From contig CAZETK010000023.1 in the NCBI GenBank assembly GCA_964515195.1, positions 1 through 49,016 on the forward strand: DNA of 49,016 bases. The letters run 5' to 3'. The number at the start of each line of letters is the position of its first letter. Position 1 is the stretch's first letter. The translations under genes were made by a program, and so were the position numbers. Of this stretch, positions 7,971 through 16,162 are shown piece after piece. The notes beneath the pieces are model-generated. The model saw only the letters and a program-made list of their open reading frames with translations. It was not told where the DNA came from and did no database searches. The DNA comes from Ga0074139 sp964515195 (GTDB lineage: Bacteria > Bdellovibrionota > Bdellovibrionia > Bdellovibrionales > Bdellovibrionaceae).

Positions 7971-9196
7971 GCCTTGAACAAAGAATGCGTCAAATTCGAT
8001 CCCAATTTCCAGCCCTGAATCAGAAATTCAAGGATATGGAGTTCACGTACCTTGATAGCACTAATACAACCCTGAAACCGAACCAAGTGATTGAACGCAT
8101 TCAGAGGTTTTACAGGGAGGAAGCTTCGAACGTTCATCGAGGCGGCTATCAGTGGAGCGCCCGAACCACTGAGAATTTTGAACAGGCGCGGCGGCATGTG
8201 GCCCAATTTTTAGGGGCTGAGAGTTCAGATGAAATTGTATTTGTCAGGGGCGCCACAGAAGCCCTGAACCTTGTTGCCACAACTTTAGGGCAAGCTTTTT
8301 TGAATGAAGGAGATGAAGTTCTTATCAGTGAGATGGAGCATCACGCGAATATCGTTCCTTGGCACATGCTGCAGGGATCAAAAGGTGTAAAAGTAAAAGC
8401 TGTTCGTATTCACGATGACGGCGAGTTGGACTTGGAAGATCTAAAGTCCAAGCTCAACTCTAAAACGAAAGTGGTTTCTTTAACGGCGTGTTCTAACACC
8501 TTAGGCACGATTACTCCCATCGATGAAATTTCCAAATTGGTTCGGGCTAGATCAGACGCTTATTTGGTCGTTGATGGGGCCCAGATTGTAACCCAACAAA
8601 AGGTGAATGTAAGAGATTGGGATGTGGACTTCTTTGCCTTCTCGTCGCACAAGATCTTTGGACCTACGGGACTGGGAGTTTTATACGGTAAAAAGAGTAT
8701 TCTGGACCAACTGCCGCCTTATCAGGGGGGTGGTAGTATGATTTCCGAAGTTACCCTCGAGAAGACAACTTACAATGAAGTTCCGTTGAGGTTTGAGGCT
8801 GGCACGCCTCATATTGAAGGCGTCATTGGCTTAGACGAAGCTTTAAGCTTTGTCGAATCCATCGGTTGGAATGATATTACAGGGTGGGAACAAGTTTTAC
8901 TGAAAGAAGCCACTCAAATGTTGAAGCAGATTCCCGAGGTGGTGATTTACGGAGAAGCTTCGCGGAAGGCGCCGATTTTAGCCTTTAATCTGATCGGGGC
9001 TCACCACTCGGACGTGGCTCAGATCTTGGATGAAGTAGGGGTCGCGGTGCGCGCAGGCCACCACTGTACGCAGCCCCTTATGCAAAGATTGGGAATTACC
9101 GGATGCTTACGGGCATCTTTTTCGATTTACAACAATTTGTCTGATATTCAAAAACTTCGTGAGGGAATCATGAAGGCTAAGGAGCTATTGTTATGA
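7967..9196 (+). CDS. sufS: SufS, cysteine desulfurase (class V PLP enzyme)
   Basis: 409 residues. It releases sulfur from L-cysteine as enzyme-bound persulfide for cluster building. Hallmarks are EMEHHANIVPWHML, the PLP-binding lysine in SSHKIFGPTGLG (K229), RFEAGTPHIEGVIGLDEA and the catalytic loop RAGHHCTQPLMQRLGI with C367. The N-terminal strand reads YLDSTNTTLKPNQV where YLDNAATT is usual, a mild variation. ATG 7967 overlaps the sufD stop. A SufE or SufU sulfur acceptor, which SufS normally needs, is not in this operon. Confidence 0.97.
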   Translation: MSLEQRMRQIRSQFPALNQKFKDMEFTYLDSTNTTLKPNQVIERIQRFYREEASNVHRGGYQWSARTTENFEQARRHVAQFLGAESSDEIVFVRGATEALNLVATTLGQAFLNEGDEVLISEMEHHANIVPWHMLQGSKGVKVKAVRIHDDGELDLEDLKSKLNSKTKVVSLTACSNTLGTITPIDEISKLVRARSDAYLVVDGAQIVTQQKVNVRDWDVDFFAFSSHKIFGPTGLGVLYGKKSILDQLPPYQGGGSMISEVTLEKTTYNEVPLRFEAGTPHIEGVIGLDEALSFVESIGWNDITGWEQVLLKEATQMLKQIPEVVIYGEASRKAPILAFNLIGAHHSDVAQILDEVGVAVRAGHHCTQPLMQRLGITGCLRASFSIYNNLSDIQKLREGIMKAKELLL

Positions 9197-9768
9197 TGAA
9201 CAATCAGCAAAATTCACAAGAGGTTTTAGTCAGGGTTCAAGCCACACCCAACCCTAACGCTTGGAAATACGTACTGAATAAGCCAGTCCTGAATAATGGG
9301 AAGGCCACCTATTCAAGTCCTGAAGAGGCAAAGCAAAATATCCTGGCCTCCGCATTGTTTGATATAATCGGCGTCCGTCAGGTGCACTACTTTCAAAACG
9401 TTATTACGCTGACGTTTTATTTTGATGTGGATATAGAAGCCATGCACTCGGCGGTGATCTCCGTTATTCAAACCCGCTTTGCGATGCACAATCCTAATCA
9501 GACAGTTCTGGATGAAAAGCAAATAGCCCGTCAAAACGCACCCCCTGATGTTCAACAGATCGAGAACATCTTGGATCGGGTTGTTCGGCCCGGCCTGCAG
9601 GGAGATGGTGGTGACATCACCGTGCTAAAATATGAAGATCACAAACTTTATGTGTACTATGAAGGTGCTTGCGGAACTTGCCCTAGCTCTACAGCGGGGA
9701 CCCTGATGGCGATAGAAAGCATCTTAAGAGACGAATATGACCCGCAAATCGAAGTTATTCCGATGTAG
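9193..9768 (+). CDS. nfu: Nfu-type Fe-S carrier (Nfu_N plus NifU C-terminal domain)
   Basis: 191 residues, last gene of the suf operon, overlapping sufS by 4 bp. Residues about 11-90 (VQATPNPNAWKYVLNKPV, then IIGVRQVHYFQNVITLTF) match the Nfu N-terminal domain. Residues about 115-190 form the NifU-like domain with RPGLQGDGGDITVL and the cluster-binding CGTC pair, C160 and C163, in EGACGTCPSSTAGTL. Proteins of this kind receive assembled clusters and pass them to target enzymes. The 3' end overlaps the convergent gene by 14 bp. Confidence 0.93.
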   Translation: MMNNQQNSQEVLVRVQATPNPNAWKYVLNKPVLNNGKATYSSPEEAKQNILASALFDIIGVRQVHYFQNVITLTFYFDVDIEAMHSAVISVIQTRFAMHNPNQTVLDEKQIARQNAPPDVQQIENILDRVVRPGLQGDGGDITVLKYEDHKLYVYYEGACGTCPSSTAGTLMAIESILRDEYDPQIEVIPM

Positions 9769-10339
9769 AGGCCGGAAGGCGCTCTTTCATTTTGGCCTCT
9801 TGAGCTTGAACCATCATCGCAGGAGCCAAGTGCTCCATGGAATCTTCTGGACGGCTTGTGATTAAAGCGCGGCTATAAAGATTAACACCCTCACGATCTG
9901 TAACGTGGGCTTTGATTAAAATCTGACGGCGGTACTGCCGATCGAAGTTTTTTACAGTGATCTCAAAATCATAAGGCTGCCCTGCGGTGGGATTTGCAAT
10001 GACACCCACGAGCGAGCCCCTTACAAGATCTACCTCCGAAGGCAGTGTCCATTCATAGTGAAGTGGCCCCATGCTCGTAAAAGTAGAAACTATTCGCGCC
10101 TTCAGAAGCACCTCTTGATCGGGGCCTTCAGGGATTTCATCTACTGTGTCGAGAGTAATTTTAATAGGGGCCAAGTGCTTTTCCATGTGAATCGTGGATT
10201 GAAATCGTACCTTATCCAGTAAATTTTCAGAGTGCTGCGAGGGCGCACGTGGCACTGAATCGCGGCCTAGCCACAGAACAGCGCCCAGTACAAAAGGAAC
10301 AAAAGATAGCCCTATAAGGAGTTTTAATTTGCCGGACAT
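9755..10339 (-). CDS. Membrane-anchored protein of unknown function
   Basis: 194 residues, not recognised. One N-terminal hydrophobic segment (KLLIGLSFVPFVLGAVLWLG, about residues 5-24) could be an uncleaved anchor or a signal peptide. The remainder is soluble and strand-rich, with HYEWTLPSEVDLVRG, QPYDFEITVKNFDRQYRRQILIKAHVT and a Met/Glu-rich tail, giving the look of an Ig-like or FN3-like periplasmic domain. Its start overlaps the end of the HExxH lipoprotein gene by 16 bp, so the two are probably co-translated and may act together at the envelope. Confidence 0.72.
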   Translation of the reverse strand: MSGKLKLLIGLSFVPFVLGAVLWLGRDSVPRAPSQHSENLLDKVRFQSTIHMEKHLAPIKITLDTVDEIPEGPDQEVLLKARIVSTFTSMGPLHYEWTLPSEVDLVRGSLVGVIANPTAGQPYDFEITVKNFDRQYRRQILIKAHVTDREGVNLYSRALITSRPEDSMEHLAPAMMVQAQEAKMKERLPASTSE

Positions 10340-12162
10340 AAAAATTGCGTGCTCCCGTTAATCAAAAAGAGTGAATATTCAGCGGTCCCATTAAGCTCGT
10401 TTGTCAATTTATTGAAAGTGTTAGCTTTAACGTTGATTAGGTAATAACCAGGAGAAAGCGAGCCCAGAGACACAGTTTCTACGCCGTTCTCGAACACCCC
10501 ATGCAAACGATCTGACTTAATGGCGACGCCGCCCGTGCTTTTGCCGTAGGATTCGAGATGATCTTCTTGATAGACATGGTTTTGTTTGTAAATGTACAGG
10601 TCTAAGTCGATGGGGTCGGTGCTGGAAGGAAAGATTTTTGTTTCATATTCAAGCCGAATGGTGCCGGATCCACCTGGGTGATAGTAGACATAAAAATCAT
10701 TAGAGCGAAGCAGATTCGATCTTTGATAGGGAACACTGCCGGTTATAAAACTAAGGGCCTGATCCACTACGGGGCTTAAATCACGTGGATAGAGGGTGCA
10801 AGCGCCTTGGGCCGTAACAGGGTTGGCGTAGTCGACGGTTGTGGTATTCTGCTTTTCGTTAGCAAGAATAGCCATCCAATCACCCACGTAGGCCGCATAG
10901 TTATTAGAAAGTTCTGTCAGCAGCAGGGAGTTAAACAGCCCCATATTTCGGAATTTGTTAAGGGCATTCGGCAAACCGGTAGTGGGGCTTGTAAGAGTGT
11001 CCCAAATGGCTTTAAAAGGAATTTCGGCACCGCTCGGAAATACAGGTTCGGCGGCAGGAGCAATGGACTTCCACAAAGTTCGACTTACGGAAAGCTCACG
11101 GAACGTTCCCTCTCCATTATGGGCTACAGAATCAAGTTGGGTTGCCTGACCATCATCACTCAAGTTGAATTTTAAGTATATATCGCCACCAGCCGTATCA
11201 ATGTAATATCGGCCCCGGACGGAATCTTCACGGCTAATGACTGCGGCTTGGAAAAAATTGGCCCAACCCTCGCTCCAAGCAAGACGGGGATCAATTATGA
11301 AGTCTCCGTTATGGGAACCTCCGGGTGAATCCGTCTTCGAATAAACGTCCTCAAGAAAGTGGGCATACTCATGAAGAATAACGGAGTCATCGAACTGATC
11401 GGTATCAGATTCCGTGTAATTACCATTCTGCCCACCTAAGATATAAAGTTCTTTGGATCCTTGAATATAGAAAGACAAAGGGCTTGATGTCCCCACATAG
11501 GCCCCGGGATTGAATCCAGCCTTCCAGTAGATGGTAACTTTATCTGCCACAAATGTCGGGTTGCCGATAGTGCTGCGAAGGTATTCGTTGGCTGAATAGA
11601 TATTGTAAAGAATATGAAAGGCGGCGCCGACCTGTTCAGAAGTCGAAAGCATGGCGGTGATCGTTGAGGGAACATTCTTACTGGCACCTTCGTTCCCAAC
11701 CACAGTAAAAGTTGTGGAAGCGCTATAGTGGGCGTTGGATGAAACATCCCTTAACACGCTGACTTTGATTTTGCTATTGAACGCCCGTGAGTTGACTTTG
11801 ACCGTATAAGTTCCAGCGACCTTGGGAATTTGAAAGCTGGTAATGTTGCCAGAGCCATCCGTTTGAGAGCATTGCACAACAGCGCCACTGGCATCCGTTA
11901 TGACCACTTCCGCGTATGCGATCCCGCGGTTTAGAGACGAGCTGGACAGGCCCGTGGCATGACTAGTGGGTAGATAATAGTATTTTGCCGACAAACCCGT
12001 GATGGTCAGCGGGCTAGAGCCCGGTGATTTTGAGCCCGAAACACAATACTCGGCTTCTGGAGCCACGCTGGGGGCGCTTGAAGAGTTAGTAGCAGCGCCA
12101 CACGCAGCTAGCGAAAGAATAAATAGTAGCGCCGTAAGGGCGCGAATCAGGCTTGAACCCAC
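10324..12162 (-). CDS. Lipoprotein with an HExxH metalloprotease-like motif
   Basis: 612 residues from a GTG start. The signal peptide ends in a lipobox (LFILSLAACGAA), so it is a predicted lipoprotein. A carboxypeptidase-regulatory or Ig-like region follows (about residues 40-155), with AYAEVVITDASGAVVQCSQTDGSG. The centre has SVILHEYAHFLEDVYSK with H264, E265 and H268, a zincin motif. Nearby LAWSEGWANFFQAAVI may supply a third ligand, since a glutamate after the helix is the gluzincin pattern. The C-terminal part (about residues 490-610) looks like a beta-sandwich pre-peptidase-type domain (YYHPGGSGTIRLEYE, DLDLYIYKQN, SPGYYLINVKA). Probably an exported zinc protease; the substrate is unknown. 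Confidence 0.8.
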   Translation of the reverse strand: MGSSLIRALTALLFILSLAACGAATNSSSAPSVAPEAEYCVSGSKSPGSSPLTITGLSAKYYYLPTSHATGLSSSSLNRGIAYAEVVITDASGAVVQCSQTDGSGNITSFQIPKVAGTYTVKVNSRAFNSKIKVSVLRDVSSNAHYSASTTFTVVGNEGASKNVPSTITAMLSTSEQVGAAFHILYNIYSANEYLRSTIGNPTFVADKVTIYWKAGFNPGAYVGTSSPLSFYIQGSKELYILGGQNGNYTESDTDQFDDSVILHEYAHFLEDVYSKTDSPGGSHNGDFIIDPRLAWSEGWANFFQAAVISREDSVRGRYYIDTAGGDIYLKFNLSDDGQATQLDSVAHNGEGTFRELSVSRTLWKSIAPAAEPVFPSGAEIPFKAIWDTLTSPTTGLPNALNKFRNMGLFNSLLLTELSNNYAAYVGDWMAILANEKQNTTTVDYANPVTAQGACTLYPRDLSPVVDQALSFITGSVPYQRSNLLRSNDFYVYYHPGGSGTIRLEYETKIFPSSTDPIDLDLYIYKQNHVYQEDHLESYGKSTGGVAIKSDRLHGVFENGVETVSLGSLSPGYYLINVKANTFNKLTNELNGTAEYSLFLINGSTQFLCPAN

Positions 12163-12270
12163 TTAGTTCTTATCGAACTTTTGCAGTGAAATGTTTAAGA
12201 AGAATCGGGCAAATCTCACTTTGGGACAAAACTTCGTCAGTTGCCTAACACGCCGACGAAAGAGAGCGAC

Positions 12271-12336
12271 TAAGAACCTATCCTAATATGAAATCTATCC
12301 TGTCATATCAAGGGTAAGTATTAGGATAGGTTCTTA
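12271..12336. repeat. 66-bp element with perfect 18-bp terminal inverted repeats
   Basis: TAAGAACCTATCCTAATA (12271-12288) is repeated exactly as its reverse complement at 12319-12336, around a 30-bp centre. The outermost bases are TA on both sides. It sits between the stop of the repeat-rich protein (12344) and the start of the HExxH lipoprotein (12162), both on the minus strand. It could be a miniature inverted-repeat element of the TA-targeting (IS630/Tc1-like) kind, or a long hairpin acting as terminator or attenuator. The stem is AT-rich and no T-run follows, which makes an intrinsic terminator less likely. Confidence 0.6.
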
Positions 12337-12343
12337 ATGAAGA

Positions 12344-14341
12344 CTAAAACCCAATTGAGGCCTCTGTCTTGACGGTTACGCTTTTCTTGATGGTGGACAC
12401 AGTCGCATTTGTCTTGACCAGCTTTCGGGTGGCAGTCAGCTCCACATAAAGAGTTTGATCAGTGCCCGCATGGTTTTCAAGATCCTTGGACCGGGCACCG
12501 AGGCTAAGAAGAGACTGGCTAAATTTTCCCGCCTTAAGCCTATCAGCCGTAAACCGAGCCTCCATAAGGACTTTCTTTTCAAGACCTAAAAACCCTCCGT
12601 GACGTCGGACTATCAGGTGATATTCGGTTTGAATCTTGGGAGAGCTTACAAGATCGTCCACAAAAACCAATCTCATTTGGGCCGCGAGACCTTCAAGATT
12701 AACAGAGTGTATTTTTCTACTATCTTTCACATCGTCCATATTCACAAAGCTTCTTTGCAGCTGCGCCTGGAAGTGAACATCTTTATCCAAGCGACTCCCC
12801 GTGCGGAAAACATCCAGAACAACGGTGAGATCTTCTTCGCGGGAAGTGATCTGTTCCGGAATCTGCAAATGGGCTTGTTTCTGCGAACCAAGAATTTGAT
12901 CCGCCTGGAATTCAGCCGAGTGTAAGATTTCCTGGTTTTTTGACAAGACTGACAGTCGGTATTGGGTCTTAAGCTTGGCATGCGCGCCTTCATCTATAAA
13001 TTCGACTGTCGTTATCGGATCCTCTTCATTAATTTTAAGGCCCTTAATAGTTTTCGGTCCGAAGTCACTCGAGTGCCACCTTTGAAATTTTACATCCCTG
13101 TTGACCGTAAAGCTAAAGGGGCCATCCAGAACAATCCCACTTCGAGTTGCCGAGATTTGCACAAGATAATCCACATCTGCAGGCAAACTTTTTGTCAACG
13201 AAACACTGATGACTTCACCTGTGGCATGATGGGACTGAGTTTCCCCTTTTACCAGGGCTTCGGTAGATCCTTTTTGCAAAATTTGAAAACGGTATTGGGT
13301 CATCACGCGAGGCTTTAAGCCGGCATCGTGAATCAAAAGCTCACTTAAGGCTTCGTCTGATCCCGTCAATTCCACTTTTGAGATCGAGTTTGCACCTAAG
13401 TTTTGTTGATTATATTTCGCCACCAACCCCAGTTCGATATGAGCTGATCCTGCGCGGACATCCTTTCGAATAACTTTATAACCAAATACCGAATCTAAAA
13501 CTTCAAACAGAATATCGGGCTTGGACTCAGTTCCCTGCAATGAAATGCGGAACTTTTCAAACTCATTCTCGAACAAAGCCGCCTGAGGTGGGAAGGTGAT
13601 CCGTACATCTAAGGAAAGCTTATGGCTGAACTCATCTCGATATTTTGTTACGCAACACTTTGTAACAGTTCGGTACTTTGTAACTGTACGCGTACGAGCT
13701 TCTTGACGGTACTTGGTCACCGTTCGTGTGCGTTGTTCCTGACGGTAACGAATAACAGTTCGGTACTTTGTAACAGTACGAGACTTCTGAATTTTTTCGT
13801 AACCGCACTGCTGTTTCTGTCGGGGTTCATTTTTACAAACCTGCCGGTTGGAGCACTCCTCTCGACCAGGCCCTTGTTCACAAACCTTTCGGGTTTTACA
13901 GATCCTTTGTCCATGGGCGTTCGTTCCACACTCTTCCACCATACGACAGATTTGTTCTCCAGGGCGAGGCTTGCAAACCCTCTCATTGCGGCAAACCCGT
14001 TCGTGCTCAGTTACCGTTTTGCAGCGATATTCATTTTCATAGTAGTATTCAGTATCTAAATAAGATTCTGTTGCCTCGTAGGGAACATCTTCATAGTAGA
14101 CTTCTGTTTCTTGATAAGGAACGTCCACATAGTAGGTTTCTTCGACTTGATAGGGCTCTTGTTCCTCGTAATAGTCTTCGTACGGAACGGATTTGTAGAT
14201 ATCCCGACTTAAGGTGCCATAAAGCCTGAGGCCGCTAACAGACTGGCGATTTAAGATCTGGCTTAGTTGCTCGGCCAACACGCTATGGCCTGAAAAAAGA
14301 AATGCCACTATCAGGAGTGGCGACAAAAAGATGGTTCTCAC
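12344..14341 (-). CDS. Secreted repeat protein: Tyr-rich, Cys-rich and Arg/Lys-rich blocks, then beta-rich region
   Basis: 665 residues from a GTG start with an upstream GGGGG. The signal peptide ends near SVLA. Residues 50-105 are acidic and Tyr-rich with repeats of the PYQETEVYYEDVPYEAT type. Residues 106-180 hold ten cysteines, of which eight form four C-x5-C pairs (117/123, 132/138, 148/154, 163/169) at a spacing of 15-16. Residues 187-235 are basic repeats of the RTVTKYR type plus a CC pair (229/230). From about 240 on, the sequence looks like several beta-sandwich modules, with recurring IxTxYRLxV and LLxSLxxRSKDL-like segments. No family recognised. A cell-surface or matrix protein held by disulfides is plausible but inferred. 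Confidence 0.75.
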   Translation of the reverse strand: MRTIFLSPLLIVAFLFSGHSVLAEQLSQILNRQSVSGLRLYGTLSRDIYKSVPYEDYYEEQEPYQVEETYYVDVPYQETEVYYEDVPYEATESYLDTEYYYENEYRCKTVTEHERVCRNERVCKPRPGEQICRMVEECGTNAHGQRICKTRKVCEQGPGREECSNRQVCKNEPRQKQQCGYEKIQKSRTVTKYRTVIRYRQEQRTRTVTKYRQEARTRTVTKYRTVTKCCVTKYRDEFSHKLSLDVRITFPPQAALFENEFEKFRISLQGTESKPDILFEVLDSVFGYKVIRKDVRAGSAHIELGLVAKYNQQNLGANSISKVELTGSDEALSELLIHDAGLKPRVMTQYRFQILQKGSTEALVKGETQSHHATGEVISVSLTKSLPADVDYLVQISATRSGIVLDGPFSFTVNRDVKFQRWHSSDFGPKTIKGLKINEEDPITTVEFIDEGAHAKLKTQYRLSVLSKNQEILHSAEFQADQILGSQKQAHLQIPEQITSREEDLTVVLDVFRTGSRLDKDVHFQAQLQRSFVNMDDVKDSRKIHSVNLEGLAAQMRLVFVDDLVSSPKIQTEYHLIVRRHGGFLGLEKKVLMEARFTADRLKAGKFSQSLLSLGARSKDLENHAGTDQTLYVELTATRKLVKTNATVSTIKKSVTVKTEASIGF
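13663..13774. repeat. Two identical 22-bp direct repeats inside the repeat-rich gene
   Basis: The 22 bases at 13663-13684 recur exactly at 13753-13774, 90 bp (30 codons) apart and in frame. They encode parts of the TVTKYRTV repeats of the 12344-14341 protein. Exact nucleotide identity points to recent internal duplication or slippage, so repeat number may vary between strains. Confidence 0.75.
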
Positions 14342-14543
14342 TTTGCCCCCTTGGTAATTCGATTCTGCCGAGATGTGGTGTCACTTTAGACTCATCTTGG
14401 AATCAGGACATTGCGAAGCAAGTGATATGCCAGGTGCGAATCGACATGGGGTCCGTTGTTCTGTTAAGGTCTTTCGCTATAAAGCGTGGCGATAACCTCA
14501 GGCCGTGATAAAACATTTGGGTTTAATAAGGAAGACAACATCC

Positions 14544-15962
14544 ATGAAAATTCTTATTACAGGCGCGACAGGACTGATAGGGCGAGAAGTTGGGATTGAG
14601 CTGGCCCGTCAGGGGCATCAGCTTTTGGCCATTTCAAGAGTTCGACATAAAGCTCTGCAGCAAGTCCCATATCCATGTGAAATCATTGAAGGAGATCTTT
14701 CTCGCTCTCCCATTTTTGATCCGCGACTTCAAAGTGTTGATGCTGTTATTAACTTATTAGGTGAAGGTATCGCAGACAAACGATGGTCTTCCGAGCAGAA
14801 GCAAAAGATCCTGCAATCAAGGGTGGCGGGAACACGGAATTTGGTGGCCTCTTTCCAAAAGGCACCTTCTGTTTTTGTTTCCGCCTCAGCCGTGGGGATC
14901 TATGGTGATCGCGGGGATGAAATCCTGACGGAAAAGTCCAGTCACGGTCAGGGCTTTCTTTCTGAAGTCTGCGGGCAGTGGGAGCATGAGGCTGAATCCA
15001 TTTTGCGTCTCGGCCCAGTCAAGCTGATTAAAGCCCGCTTCGGGCCGATTTTGTCCCAAGACGGAGGGGCCCTTCAAAAGATGATTCCCGCCTTCAAGGC
15101 CGGTGTGGGTGGACCGCTGGGAACTGGAAACCAATGGATGAGCTGGGTTCATATTCAAGATGCCAGTCGCTTGCTTTCTTTTTTGATCAATCATCCCGGC
15201 GCGCAAGGGGTGTTTAATATTACATCACCAGAGCCCGTACAGAACGCCGATCTTTCTCGATTGCTGTCAGAATATCTTCATCGCCCCAAGATACCAGCGA
15301 TGCCAAAGATGATGGTGAAACTTGCATTGGGAGAACTTTCTGAGGCTGTTCTAGATTCTCAAAGGGTTATTCCACAGCGAGCGTTGGAGCTGGGCTTCGA
15401 ATTTAAGTTTAAGAATCTTCCTGCGGCCCTCGATGATTTATTGGTTTTCCAAAAACAAAGGGAAGACAGTATTCGATTTCGTCAGTATATCCCGCAAAAA
15501 AAGGAACAACTGTTTACGTTTTTTTCTGCAGCTCGGAATTTAGAGGTGATTTCGCCCGACCAACTGAACTTACGGGTAGTAGGGGTTAGCAGCCCTCAAA
15601 TTCAAGAGGGAACCATCATCGAATACAAATTAAAAATTCACGGAGTTCCCACAACATGGAAATCCCAAATTCGAGAATGGAAGCCACCCACTCAATTTGC
15701 AGATCAAGCCGTAAAAAGTCCTTTTAAGCTTTGGCACCACTCCCACAACTTTGAAGATTTAGGTCATGGGACACTTTTAACTGACCAGATCAGGTACGTG
15801 ATTCCCTGGGGTTATCTAGGCTGGATAAGTAGTTTTTGGAGAGTCAAAAAAGAAATCGAACAAATGTTCCAGGCCCGTCGAAAAAAAATGGTAGAAATTC
15901 TAGAACATCAAGCTCGCTCTTCGCCGAGTCAGGCGGCGGAATCCCCTTATCAAGCGCGATAG
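14544..15962 (+). CDS. TIGR01777/SDR39U epimerase fused to an SRPBCC domain
   Basis: 472 residues from ATG 14544, supported by GGAAG upstream; the frame also opens at GTG 14505. The N-terminal 300 residues form an atypical short-chain dehydrogenase of the YfcH/SDR39U group. They include MKILITGATGLIGREVG with the NAD(P)-binding glycines, VDAVINLLGEGIADKRWS, SASAVGIYGDRGD and RFGPILSQDGGALQKM. The last 150 residues (FRQYIPQKKEQLFTFFSAA, KLWHHSHNFEDLGHGTLLTDQIRYVIPWG) match the SRPBCC/polyketide-cyclase-like ligand-binding fold often associated with this family. Substrate unknown. It precedes the 6S-like RNA region. Confidence 0.88.
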   Translation: MKILITGATGLIGREVGIELARQGHQLLAISRVRHKALQQVPYPCEIIEGDLSRSPIFDPRLQSVDAVINLLGEGIADKRWSSEQKQKILQSRVAGTRNLVASFQKAPSVFVSASAVGIYGDRGDEILTEKSSHGQGFLSEVCGQWEHEAESILRLGPVKLIKARFGPILSQDGGALQKMIPAFKAGVGGPLGTGNQWMSWVHIQDASRLLSFLINHPGAQGVFNITSPEPVQNADLSRLLSEYLHRPKIPAMPKMMVKLALGELSEAVLDSQRVIPQRALELGFEFKFKNLPAALDDLLVFQKQREDSIRFRQYIPQKKEQLFTFFSAARNLEVISPDQLNLRVVGVSSPQIQEGTIIEYKLKIHGVPTTWKSQIREWKPPTQFADQAVKSPFKLWHHSHNFEDLGHGTLLTDQIRYVIPWGYLGWISSFWRVKKEIEQMFQARRKKMVEILEHQARSSPSQAAESPYQAR

Positions 15963-15996
15963 TGCGGACGCCGGGGCTGAAAAAAGGCAAAAAAAA

Positions 15997-16162
15997 AGGT
16001 CCGTGGAACACTCTGAAAGATAACCTCAATGCTCAAGGTGGGCGACCATGGTAACGACTTTAGGCTTCCCACTACTAGGTGGGCCTGCACACCATCGTCA
16101 GGGACAGTCCCCGATTATGTGCTTGTAAGGTTATTTTCGTTGAGCTTTACATCAACGGACCT
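15997..16162 (+). ncRNA. ssrS: Structured RNA, probable 6S RNA
   Basis: A 166-nt segment in a gene-free stretch folds like 6S RNA. The closing stem AGGTCCGT (15997-16004) pairs with ACGGACCT (16155-16162). A second stem pairs 16017-16026 with 16128-16137, including the perfect ATAACCT/AGGTTAT. A large central open region follows, whose 3' side carries a small GGGA/TCCC hairpin (about 16101-16111). The terminal arm pairs GAC-ATGGT (16044-16052) with ACCAT-GTC (16091-16099) and ends in AGG-CCCAC/GTGGG-CCT (16062-16086). 6S RNA binds and inhibits sigma-70 RNA polymerase holoenzyme. Strand is taken from the flanking genes; the fold was worked out by hand. Exact ends are unknown. Confidence 0.6.

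Noticed and set aside
10807..11175. Plus-strand ORF inside the HExxH lipoprotein gene
   Set aside because: Shadow frame of a clear coding gene on the opposite strand.
13622..14059. Plus-strand ORF of 145 codons inside the repeat-rich gene
   Set aside because: It is the antisense of the Cys-rich and RTVTKYR repeats; no ribosome-binding site, and the minus-strand protein has a signal peptide and ordered repeats.
13620..14160. CRISPR-like repetition
   Set aside because: Repeat units are in frame, imperfect and of varied spacing, so they reflect protein repeats.
15836..16054. Plus-strand ORF of 72 codons across the end of the SDR gene
   Set aside because: It overlaps the SDR fusion in another frame and runs into the 6S-like RNA; its translation has no protein character.
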